From assembly GCF_037975245.1 (NCBI RefSeq), contig NC_092569.1, positions 2,025,501 to 2,089,500 on the forward strand: 64,000 nucleotides of DNA, read 5' to 3'. This DNA comes from Apostichopus japonicus (Eukaryota > Echinodermata > Holothuroidea > Aspidochirotida > Stichopodidae). The notes beneath the pieces are model-generated. The model searched no databases, had not been told where the DNA came from, and saw only the letters and a program-made list of their open reading frames with translations. The position numbers were made by a program, and so were the translations under genes. Below, one piece after another: positions 53,400 through 64,000 of the stretch; the first letter of the stretch is position 1; every line of letters begins with the position of its first letter.

Positions 53400-53860
53400 T
53401 GTACGCAGGGACGTAGCTAAGGCCTGAAGTTGGGGGGGGGGGGGGGGAATGCAGTGGCTGAAATTCCAACTGGATGGGTTTTGGAGCCAGAAAATTCCGA
53501 CTGCTGACTTGAACCCCCCCCCCCCCCCCCCAACCCGCACTACTCGTGAACGATACGGTCAGTGTTAGTCAGACATCCCATCTTTCGCGACTGCAATTTT
53601 GTTCCGAATTTTTTTGCGGTACATTTGTAGCACTGGCCCTCACTTCACAAACTTATTAATCACTCTGGTTAAGCGGGTAAGCAACTGAGTTGAGTTATCT
53701 GCTTGATAGGCTACATAGACTACTAACTACAAAAGCTATGTTAATGTAACAAAGGGGAAAACCTTTTTTCAACAAATTATATTCGACAAAATACAGTGCT
53801 TTTTCCTAGCGCGCTTAATATTATTTTCTTGGGGGGGGGGGGGGGGCTATTTATCACTTG
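53400..53860. repeat. Dispersed repeat with three G/C runs
   Basis: Starts ACGCAGGGACGTAGCTAAGG, a head typical of dispersed repeats of marine invertebrates (a similar GCGACGTCCCTGAG is reversed at 54697). Runs of G or C at about 53434, 53515 and 53831. Non-coding. Confidence 0.5.
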
Positions 53861-53867
53861 CATGAAA

Positions 53868-54240
53868 ACAATTTCAATTGTTCACATCATTCCAACTGAG
53901 CATTTGGAATGAAATGAACACTTAAACATTTTGCAGAAAAATGTTGAGTTGACGACTGATACAATAAGTTATCAATTAAACATTTTGCAGAAATTTTTCA
54001 ATTGCTCCATTGGAATAAAGTGAACAATTGAACATTTTGCCAAAAAATGTTCAATTGACGAGATAAGATATGTTGTCAATTAAACATTTTGCAGAAAATT
54101 TTTCATTGCTCAGATGGAATGAAGTGAACAACTGAACATTTTGCAGCAAAATGTCCAATTCACGAGATATGATAAGTTGTCAATTAATCATTTTGTAGAA
54201 AATTGTTCAATTGCTCAGTTAAAGCAACTAAGCAATCCAA
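53868..54240. repeat. About 104-bp tandem repeat, 3.5 copies
   Basis: Units share CAATTAAACATTTTGCAGAAA, TTCAATTGCTC, TGGAATGAAGTGAACA and ACGAGATA blocks. ACAATTGAACATTTTG and its near-inverse alternate, so each unit can fold. Confidence 0.85.
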
Positions 54241-54299
54241 CATTTTTTTTCTTATTTTTTATAAGATTTTATCTTGTTATCTAAACAATTTACTGAAAA

Positions 54300-57200
54300 A
54301 TTTCACCCTATGGGGCAAAGTTTTTCTCATGTTGATGGCACTTTAAAGCTTCCGTAGATAAGCATTGAGCGTTTTTATCGTATACGTTGTACAGTAGTTT
54401 TATTAGGCATTTTTTTTTACAGTATTCAAAATCACACGAAGTTTTGTATGGTGGAGTATAAAGATCGCGAGATACAATTTCTAAATGTGACAAGGAAAAC
54501 GTGGTAAATATGACTGATTAAAGGTCAATTTTGACCGAAAATTGTAGGTCACTCACAAATTACAAGAATATATGAAATTAGAGTGCGACAGTCGGAAAAA
54601 TTAGAGTGAGACAGTCAGAAATTCGGACTGTCGCACTCAAATTTTCCAACTATCATCAGTTTTACAAACATTGGGGGTGGGGTGTGAGACACCCCCACCC
54701 CTCTAGCGACGTCCCTGAGTGTACGTATACACACGGCACGTCGAATAATACACGGGCGAAACTCGCAGTGTCCTGCATTACCATTGAACTTCTGAGTTCG
54801 TATATTTTTCAAGAAACCGACACGGATACATACGACAACGTATACCAATATGTAAATGTCTCTCAAGATCGGTATGTCATAGGCACCTATAGATGACTGA
54901 ATTTCCCAGTGAGGTAAAATTCCTCCTAGATGGTAATCAAACGGTTTAAGAATTTTACCCAAAGGTGACCATATTTTAATATGTAGCATATATGGGGCCA
55001 ATACATCATAACTTTAAGCCTTCGAAATAACCTATTGTAGTTGCATATAACAAGGTTTGAACCTAACTGGAGACCAAAACTTCCCCGTATGCAACACCTT
55101 TGAAAAATAAAGAGGCGGGGGGGGGGGGGGGGTCGGAAAGAGGATTCAAGAAAGTTTGTAATATATAGGCTTCTTAAATAGTGCAGTTCCTAAAGGTACT
55201 ACTCGTTTGTATTGGGTTTAAATGCCTTCTAAATCGCTTAATTTTCAAACAGTTTCTGTGAAGACTACTATATTTCAGTCATACTTTCTCAAGCGTGGGC
55301 ACAATGCCTAAGCGTGGGCACAATAAAGCGTGGGCACACATGCATGTTAACCAATATGTATATGTGTAGTGTACGCGGCTGCGTGCAGTACATATGTTGT
55401 CTATGTATATATGTTAATCGTAATGTCTTTTTCCCGTTTTGATAGATGGGCTATAGTATGGGGTGCCTCCTATGATAGTAAGAAACCCGTTACCATTAAG
55501 TACCATTGACGTACCCATCAGTGGCGTCGCCGAAGGGGGGGGGGGGCTGGGGCCTGAAAAAATCGTGCCCCAGGTGCCCTTCCCCTTCAGATGCGGTTGT
55601 AGTGTTAAAAAAAATACTCAGACAAAAATCTTTATTTGCCTAAATTAAAAACATCAATATTGGACAGATGCAAGCCCGAAAATTACTTCAAGTTGCTAAA
55701 TATAGCACCAGATTGCATCTGAGGACCCTTAAAATTGATCCAAAATTCACAAAGTGGAAGGGAGAACTCTCCCCTATCACCCCCCCCCCCCCAGGACGGC
55801 ATTTAACAATACACATTGTGCCTCCATAAGTAAGTGATGTGCCCCCCTCCCCCCTGTACTACATGAAAGAGGACAGTAATGATGGATGAAGAACCCGAAG
55901 TACATCTGTTTTTCCGTATCACATATTATTTCACAAAAATTACAAAATTTAAATCCTAATGACGTGCGGGCATAATCTATACGAATTCAATACATCACTA
56001 ACTATAGGTGGTGGCGAGATCCTCAACCCTAAATGTGATAGATTTTGTGTATAACTTCTGCATATCAGTTTCCAATCTTATTTCCGAAAATATTAATCAA
56101 TAAGAAGTGCTGAATGTGAACAAATCCTAAATGAGAGTATATGCCTAGAGTCGGCGAATAAACAATTTTGGTTGTTAAATGTATACATGATATTTTTCTC
56201 AAATTGATACATATGACCTTGAATTTTACCCATCTTTTTAATTGTGTTAATGACAATGACATATGTAAAGGAGGATTTTGTAACACCTTTAGATCCAGAG
56301 ATATGTGTGTTTTCCACGTCGCAAAAAAGTACGCCCTCTATTCCATCTTGTTGCTAAAATATGTTTTTTCCCTCTTTTGTTGGAGACTAGGTATTTTCCG
56401 TTATATAGTAACATGATTCAGCTAGGAGTTGATCACAATGCACAGAGTAAATTGGTAAATTTGTATAATTATACTCCAAACAAAATTAAAATAACCCTAT
56501 CAATTAGACATAAGCATTTTACTGTTTTCCAAAATTATCATGAAAGCTTGATGTATTTTGCCACATTAGGAGGCTTTAAATGTATTGTCAATGTTAGTGC
56601 GATTAATTAAGTGAAAATAGCTATGGCTGTAGAAAATCGGAGGGTTGAGCGCCGTAGGCTAGGACTATATTGTAATGGACTTGTCGCAACAGAAATGTGT
56701 ATGTGTTTGTGTATGGGTGAGGCGGGGGGGGGGGTGGGGATATAATGATATTCTTTATAGCAAGTGATTTTAATGTTATGATCACAAGCTGGCTGAAAAA
56801 AAATATACCATAATTTATCTTACAAGCATGCAGCTATTTTTTTGGGTGGGGAGGGGGGGGGGGAGGTGGTCAGGTCGACCGTTGTTTATATAGGATCAGC
56901 AAAGTCGTTGGGAGCTGGGGTTAGCATCGATGTGGGGCAGATCTCCATGCCCCTGCCCCCATACCCCACCGTGCTACTGTTTACAAACAAGTGAAAGCGA
57001 CATTTTCCAAATGTATCCATGTAAACCACAAATGAATACTTCTACAGAAAGGCTAACCTAACACAAATAAGACTATAGGCATGCATGTGTGTTTGACAAG
57101 TAATACTGATGAGAACTCCGCATAGTGCATATTTTTACACAGTACAACTAAACAAGTCTACTACAGTACTATTATAAAGGTTACCAGCGTTAGCCTTTTC

Positions 57201-58280
57201 ACACAATAGATCTAGCGTATTTTTTCACCTTTCTAGGATTCCAGCATACGTTTTATCAAAAATCGCACCAAATCGGTAATTCACAAAATAATTACTTTGT
57301 TTTCTGAAACTTTGAGACCAAATTACCACTTGGCAACCCAATAAAATATATTTATAGGCTTCCGTGGCTTTTACACTATAATACCGCGTGAACTGCTTTA
57401 ATATTAATGGGTTTTTCATACTTGGGTTTTTCATTAGGACTGAATCAGTATTTTTGTAAAATCCACAGTTAATTTTCTTGTATTATTTCCTGATTGTTAT
57501 TAACCGTTTTAACTTGTTAAAATAATCACTAGACTGCCTATGATATGAATCAGTGCAACGAACAGTCAACGAATTATTGAAAACAACACATAACAAGTGA
57601 GTGAAACTGATTATCTAGCGTTTTCTGGGGTTTTATTTTGGCAAATCTAACGTTTTTTTGTTACTTGTCGCTGGTAACCCTGATTATTATTATGCTAACC
57701 GTAAATGACCTTTGGCCACCCCGTACTAGTTTTAAGTGATTGACAGATCAGCTGTGCCGCAACCCATTACAACTCCCTGGTAGTACAGTAGATACTGTAA
57801 GTGTAATCGCACAAAAACAGCGTGTGTTATGACACATACGTTGTACTCCCTGTCCCAGGGCAACTCCGAATATTGAGCCTATCGTTTTAAATTCTACACT
57901 TGTTGCTAGCGTCCATACTGACACGATTTTTATCGTCAACTCTTCTTCGAAATCGGGTGTTTTTCGTAAAAAGCTTGCATCCTGAATTCCTGACCATCGT
58001 CGATACAATACAACATAATAATCATAACTGACCTATGCATCTTACGTAGCATTGTCACTCTAGCCTAGGCTATGAACATTGAAAACGAAAGTTTTGGACC
58101 AAATGTACTACTAGTACGCGATTTCCGGCTGCGAATGACACATTTCCAATCCGAATTTTTTACCGGCCCGGGCAAGGATCAGATCCATATTACGGCTCGA
58201 GTGCAAATGCGACTGGATCAATGCATCAGTTTACCCCGTGGAGAGATGATCGTCTGATAAAATCAGAGGATCTGATCTGG
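54300..58280. other. No gene seen; repeats only
   Basis: Poly-G runs at about 55112, 55538, 56724 and 56850 and a poly-C run at 55781. A copy of the ATTGCATCTGAGG repeat spans about 55510-55860. Frames at 56305-56610 and 57748-58008 have no recognisable motif. Confidence 0.5.
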
Positions 58281-59289
58281 ATCTTGTATAAAAGCACAAG
58301 TCCAAGAACAGATTTAAGAACTTAGGTAAGTGCTAATTTTCAAATTTAATCTTTATAGCAGCAAATAGGCTCATATACTTCATTATTGCATACTGTACAT
58401 GGTGCATATTGCTATAATTTATTTCAGGCTTTTCCAGTTACAAACATGCCCCTCCCCCCAAGAAAAAAATAACAAAACATAAATAACAGTTTTGGTATAT
58501 ATATGTCCCTGCATGGTCCAGTGTGCAGATTTTTACTCACATTTGTTGCTCTCACTATGTGTGATTGTGGGAACTAGGGACTGTGTCCCAATGGCTAGGA
58601 AAATTATTGAAGGTCAGGCTATTTTATTGAAGTTAATGAGTTTTGTCCTTTTTTACAAGTTGTACTGAAGTTTGGTAGAACACTACCATTTCGACAAAAT
58701 ATTGTCAACTAAAAATTCACTTTTCAACATTGCAGCATTGATACTGACATTTGAGAAGTCCTCTCCCTCCATACATCCACATACAGTACCTCACAGATGT
58801 GCAAGATTTCATAACAGGGCTACACAGTCTGCATAAAGTATATACTAACCTCAGAAGCAATCAATCACAACAATATTGTCTTGCCTGATTGCAACTCCAT
58901 TGTGGAAATAAAACCTGAAAACTTTGTCCCTTTGGTTGTGGTCAAACAGTGTGTCAATAAAGGATCATATGACACCTAGCCAGTTCATATCACAGTGTAA
59001 GGCAGTCTATACTGCAGCAGCCAACAGTGAATATATACAGTCTTCAAAAGCAGGGTTAACCACAGAAAGGGAGTAAAACTGTTAAGCAGTGGTCATGCTC
59101 TGAGGACTTACTCTTTCAATGCATGCCTTTGGATACTGTTTCACATTCATGGCTCATATTATTGTGGTGTGCAGCTGAGTAAATGAAGATTTAGTTGTGC
59201 TCATTTGTCATTGTGCTCCACTTACATGGGAAACAAAATGTGTGAAGGAAACCTTACAAATTTTAACAAATTACCAGTTTTCTGTCAGA

Positions 59290-59539
59290 ATGTAAAGAGG
59301 ATGATCCTGACAAATTGGACATTGAGCCAACTCTTTTCTCATCTCCACACAAAAGCAAGGGAAATACATCCCTACCTAATACACTTAAAAGGAACGTGAG
59401 CATGGATAATGAAATGGAAAATTTGGAAGAGGAACCAACTTTAAATAATCATACTAAAACAAAACTTTCACTGTCGTTTGAATGGGGCAGTCACTGTGAG
59501 TCACAACATCAGTACTATTTCTCCAGATACAACAAATGA
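59290..59539 (+). pseudogene. Transposon-type gene, acidic N-terminal part
   Basis: After TTTTCTGTCAG the frame reads CKEDDPDKLDIEPTLFSSP and NEMENLEEEPTLNNHTK, then ends at TGA. Acidic, low-complexity and similar in style to 59659-59786. Frame switches show decay or missing introns. Confidence 0.4.
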
Positions 59540-59658
59540 TTCGCTGTGGTTGTACCTTGACATAAGTTCAAATGGAAGTAGTAGCAGTAGCTTTGGTATT
59601 GCCAGAGAATTTTCTGCATCAATTTCTTCATGTGATCAAAACCTTCTTTTTTCACCAG

Positions 59659-59786
59659 GAGTGAGATAAAACGAAGGAGACGCAATCAAGCATTTGATCC
59701 TCTGCCTATGTTCCAATCTGATTGCTGTGATGGTAGCTGTATCAAATCGCTTTCTTACGATGACCTAGAACAGTCTTTTCTAGAGG
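59659..59786 (+). pseudogene. Transposon-type gene, Cys-containing exon
   Basis: TTTTTTCACCAG acceptor, then SEIKRRRRNQAFDPLPMFQ, SDCCDGSCIK and YDDLEQSFLE with a GTTAGT donor. Basic run plus CC..C looks like the metal-binding start of the core below. Confidence 0.45.
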
Positions 59787-59899
59787 TTAGTGAAGTGAGG
59801 GAAACTTAGCTAAAGCAATTCACTCTGGACAAGATTTGGATTCATCAGGAAAGATCATGTCACACCTGAGACAAATCTTGTTCTATTTATGTAATTTGT

Positions 59900-60253
59900 G
59901 GGAAGATTGTATGTGAGAAAGCATTTTGTATGTTCTTTGGTATTAGTAGCAAGTTATTCAAAGATTGTCTGAAATAATTTCAAGTTGGCAAGAAAAATGC
60001 AATTCATGGCAATAAAGGCAAGAAAAGGATGAGAACAAAAACTCCATTTGCACTAGCTTGGATGAGGTGTTTATTTGAACATATTGGAGATTACATGCCC
60101 CACAAAACAGAAGTGCACCTTCCAGTGTCATACACAAAGACTTCTCTCCATGCATGCATGAAGAAGGAAATGATAGAAATTGGCATTGGTGAACAAAGCA
60201 TCATTTCCAAGGAATACTTTATGGAAATCTTTAGAAGAGTTCAAGATTCCTAA
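59900..60253 (+). pseudogene. Transposon-type gene, core region with in-frame stop
   Basis: Reads VCEKAFCMFFGISSKLFKD, an in-frame TAA at 59975, then KNAIHGNKGKK, LAWMRCLFEHIGDYMPHK, VHLPVSYTKTSLHACMK and SIISKEYFMEIFRR. The order C.kAF...fGIs, HGN.g, G..mP....vhLP, vS...F...wr recurs in multi-copy transposon-derived genes of invertebrates (from memory, family unnamed). The stop makes this copy dead. Confidence 0.55.
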
Positions 60254-61434
60254 TTATTTTATCTTGTGAATGTGCATGGATTTATGACAGTTATTGTTGC
60301 ATACATTGCATGGGAAAAGGGGAATAAAATTTCAAATTCCTCATAGCTAGTAGCTTTAAATTGATTAACTAGCATAAAGACATTGATAAAGTATACTGAA
60401 ACTTGTGAGGTCGAAAGTGCTGTTGTAAGACTGTTTTGCCAGGATTATCACACAAACAATACAGTAGCTGTGTACATTACAAATGATAACTTTCAAGTAC
60501 TGTACATGGTCTGCTGATCAATCACAATTGGTGGGTTATAGCCCGGGGTGTCAAAACCACAGGCATTGCATCCTTTTTTCTTTGCTGACTATGGAGGCTT
60601 TAACTTCATACAATCCAGTGACATTTAATCTGTTTAGTTAACTACATGTGCAGTCCATTAAACATCTCTTCAGAAAAATTCATGTGTCTCTATTGTTAGC
60701 TTCAGCTTCAGCAAGCACAAAGACTGTACTGTACATACTGGAGAGAATACACCTCACAGCTAGTGTACCACTAAAGCTGCATTATCATTCCTTAAAAACA
60801 TTAGAATTATTGTCAAAAATTTTGATTTAAAGAAGTTCTAAAGAACATGTGACATAAGTTTGATTGCAACCTCCACTCAAATCAGGAGTAAAAGTGCTTT
60901 CTGCTGAAATGTCAATGAACAACTCCCTTAGATAGAGACATTTTCAGAAAGTCCCCCAAATATGCCAGAAATTGAAATATGCTTACCTTTGGTCAAACTT
61001 CTTTAATTGTTTTAATTTCCACCTTTGAGGACATTTACCTCAACTGTCTGGGAAAATGATTAGGGTCTTATTTCCAAACATCCCTATCAATTGGTCTAAT
61101 AAATAACATGAGAAGATGTTGTGCAGCTTTACTTGTTCTTTTCTCAATTAGCTACTCTCAACACCCTATACTCCTTTAAAGGAATTCTCTAAAGTACCTA
61201 AAAGAATGCTTAACTTCAGTTATAATTAGTAAAAAATTTCAACATGCTCATTGCATTATTCTATGGGTATTCATGAAAACAACATGGTTCAAATTGACAC
61301 AATAAAACTCTATCACTAATCACTACATAACTTTTTCTTGATTAGGTTAAGCAGTTCAATTTTACACCATTGTGTGAAGTAAAACTTATACTTTAAATGC
61401 TTAATTAAAGTATTTCAACATTATATTTTTCTAG

Positions 61435-61546
61435 ACGACTGAGTTTACTGTGAGTGGTACTTGAAAGAGGTAGCGGAAAGAACAAGGAGTGGAAAGGAAA
61501 ATGAAGAATGCCGACAATTGCAAGAAGTTCATCTTAATCATCTTAA
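61435..61546 (+). pseudogene. Transposon-type gene, C..C/H exon with in-frame stop
   Basis: TTTTTCTAG acceptor, in-frame TGA at 61440, then CEWYLKEVAERTRSGKE and QLQEVHLNHLK at a GTGAGT donor. In this gene type a C..C....HL block follows the core. Distance from 60253 is 1.2 kb, an ordinary intron. Confidence 0.45.
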
Positions 61547-61619
61547 GTGAGTCAAAATATTTTACTAATTTAGAATTAAAAGTTGATGTCTGCTTTCCTT
61601 TTTGAATCCTTGCAGAAGT

Positions 61620-62500
61620 CAAAAGCAATAGAAAGACTATCTATTCCTTCAAGTCCTCTATATGTGTGGGTGTGTCAGTGATGCTCCTAGTTAACACTTA
61701 TCTCTTTCAAAAACTTGCTTGAACTACAAATTGGATATAGTAGCCCTAACTAAGATGATAAACCCTAAAGTTCAGAGAAAGGTCATTGGATCGGTCTCAA
61801 GTTTTCGTAACAAGTAATTAAAATGGCAGAAAATGAGATAGGGGCCTTTTCTGGCCCTACTCTGAGTGTGCTCTATATTCACAAGCAAAGGTATGTTTGA
61901 GTTTTAATTTCCATAGGATCCTTGCCCAGTAGTAGTTGTACGGGAAAAGTGCAAAAAAAAGTCAAGTGGGTGGTACGTTTTATGAACAGCGCCCTCAAAC
62001 TTAAGAAATCTCACTTCTGGCCCTAATTGGGGGGTCCATTTTGGGCCTGTGGGTATATTTCAATTTTTTTTTAAATACCATTTTTCAGGAGCGTATTGAC
62101 ACTATTTTTAGAAACTCAAGTAAAAAAGTTGTGTATTTTGTGTTATCTACTCAAATTTCTGACTCGAAAATTGCGAAAATCACCTCGTTCATATGTATGA
62201 AAATGCTTGCACAAGCTGATTTGAGTAATTCAAATGACAACAACTTCTTAGCATTAGCATACAGGTGCTTAACAATTAAGAGGGTGGTCCACTAGCATAA
62301 GGACTACAAATAAACTGCATTTCCAGGGTCATAGATGTCGAACGATGTCTGTGAACAGCTATTTTGGGCATTTCAAGGTCAAATTTGGTCACAATTAGAA
62401 GTTTTATTTTTGGTTTTCAATACAAACTAGTAAGATATGTATAGTTATGATGCAAAGAATGTGCTAAATCATATTTTATATAAGTTATTAATGCTCTGGA
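61620..62500. other. No gene seen
   Basis: Contains GCCCTCAAACTTAAG and GGCCCTAATTGGGGGG blocks that look like repeat DNA. The frame at 62041-62295 ends in LSNSNDNNFLALAYRCLTI but has no splice support. Confidence 0.4.
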
Positions 62501-62507
62501 GAGCAGC

Positions 62508-63712
62508 TTAAAGTGGCATATATGAGAGTTATATCAGCCCTACAGAAACATGCTTGCGAGGGCAAACAGTGGTAACATTATATCTTCATTCAAGGAGATC
62601 ATGCTAACAACATTAAGAACTATTGAAATGTATTAAAAGGGTTCTGTCTAATACTCTTTGACTCCAACCCCCCCCCCACACCCTCCCCATAGTGCACTAT
62701 GCATATTTGAATACATGCATACAGTATGTGACTGACTTTTACTGCAAAGAGACTGCATAAACATGCATTCAAGGTATACTGAATTATTGGTATGGTCCAC
62801 AGTGTGCACTATATATGTGTGTACATGTTCAGTACAGTGTTATTTTACACCAAGTACTATTAAATACACACTGTCCAAGATAATGAACAGTATACACACT
62901 GTACATGTATTTACTGGTTAAACATTCCTTTTAAATTATTGAAAGTCTTTTAATTTATTGAATTAGCAAAAGAATTATACACTACTGTACATTGCAAATA
63001 TTTAAAAAGACATTGAAATATGCACTTTGCACTATATATGTGTGTACATGTTCAGTACAGTGTTATTCTACACCAATTACTATTAAACAAACACTGTCCA
63101 AAAACATGTACAGTACACACTGCACATTTATGTACTGGTTAAACATTCCTTTGAAATTATTGAAAGTCTCTTAATTATTGAATTAGCAAAAGCATACACT
63201 AAATTGCAAATATTTAAAATGATACTGAAATATGCACAGTATTGAATGGAATGACCACACATATATACACAAATGATACACACATATATAGTGCACACTG
63301 TATGTATGCACTGGTTCACATTCATATTCTAATCTGATATAGGGTTGGGTAGAGGTTTTGGTTGGAAGGGGGTGAGTTACATGCATACAGACAATTTGAA
63401 GCAGAAGATTACCTTACCAAATAATTCAGTATACCTTGAATGCATGTTTATGCAGTCTCTTTGCAGTATTAAAATTCAGTAACATATATGCATACAAATC
63501 TGCATAGTGCACTATGGGGAGGGTGTTGGGGGGGGGGGGGGGTGAGAGGGAGTCAAAGAGTACTAGACAGAACCCTTTTAATAAATAACATTTCAATAGT
63601 TTCTAATGTTGTTTTACGTGGTCTCCTTGAATGAAGATACAATGTTACCACTGTTTGCCCTCGCAAGCATGTTTCTGTAGGGCTGATGTAACTCTCATTT
63701 TCGCCACTTTAA
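62508..63712. mobile_element. TTAA-flanked foldback element
   Basis: Element 62512-63708 (1197 bp) starts AGTGGC, ends GCCACT and is flanked by TTAA on both sides, a possible TTAA target duplication. The first and last roughly 290 bp are inverted copies (for example GAGGGCAAACAGTGG and CCACTGTTTGCCCTC) with few mismatches. Arms include matching C and G runs. The centre holds two direct copies of a roughly 210-bp unit. No ORF. TTAA is used by piggyBac and Kolobok; which one is not decided. Confidence 0.85.
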
Positions 63713-64000
63713 GTTGGTTGCTACAGTAGGCGGGGTCGTAACCTAGCAACGAAAAAGTTTTCAATTTTTTTTTTTGCCCAATTTCATCCTTTGAGACATA
63801 TGGCAAGACACCATATCATTTCCAGGCGATTCTAAGAGGGTCGACGTGGAATCGACCCAAAAATCTGTTGATTTGGCATGGATTGACCCATATATCATTT
63901 ACATTATTTCTCAAATGATATTGGATCAAAACTCAAATCAATATTTCTTATCTGATATCGTAAACCCTGTATCAGTTAAGAGTTTATTTTGTATCATAAT

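Noticed and set aside
58287-58325. TATAAAAG followed by a GTAAGT donor as promoter and leader exon of the transposon-type gene
   Set aside because: The donor lies only about 38 bp after the TATA word, leaving almost no exon; the match may be chance.

Overview
The window is animal (metazoan) nuclear DNA. It is AT-rich, the genes are split by long introns, and most of it is repeats: TA microsatellites, many poly-G/poly-C runs, minisatellites, LINE, Penelope-like, hAT-like and other transposon remnants. I infer a marine invertebrate, probably an echinoderm, from the repeat style and the gene content. That is a soft call made without any database search.

The left 27.7 kb is one minus-strand gene, read from the sequence as 23 coding exons (27693 down to 409). 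It encodes an ectonucleotide pyrophosphatase/phosphodiesterase (ENPP1/ENPP3-like). The protein has a short cytoplasmic tail, one signal-anchor helix, a complete two-metal phosphodiesterase domain with all metal ligands and the nucleophile threonine, and most of the C-terminal nuclease-like domain with its calcium loop. There are no somatomedin B domains. About 697 codons are present, and the last 80 to 90 residues lie left of the window. Junction phases agree throughout; one junction (exon 14 to 15) needs a less usual donor. Its introns hold a CATC tetranucleotide array touching a splice donor, two LINE 3' ends, a CAGGGATGCCAG-ended MITE, an ATACA-type satellite, a Penelope-like fragment and, in intron 1, a 2.4-kb array of about 53 copies of a 45-bp unit.

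That 45-bp array is the most unusual feature. Nearly every unit carries CAGGTAAGTAT, the perfect complement of the U1 snRNA 5' end. Read in the direction of the ENPP transcript, the array is about 53 copies of the U1 5'-end sequence itself.

From 28 to 35 kb I see no gene. From 35313 to 40649 there is a 5.3-kb DNA transposon with inverted ends, subterminal TCAGTCT repeats, an internal 263-bp tandem array and a decayed gene. From 44.1 to 45.2 kb lies a hairpin satellite whose hairpins are spaced by exactly 88 or 66 bp. Around 48.3 to 51.05 kb there are two divergent small genes of unknown function. The rest, to 64 kb, holds TA/TTA arrays, a hammerhead-like Penelope-associated motif, a 104-bp tandem repeat, a stop-riddled transposon-type gene (59.3 to 61.5 kb) and a 1.2-kb TTAA-flanked foldback element (62512 to 63708).
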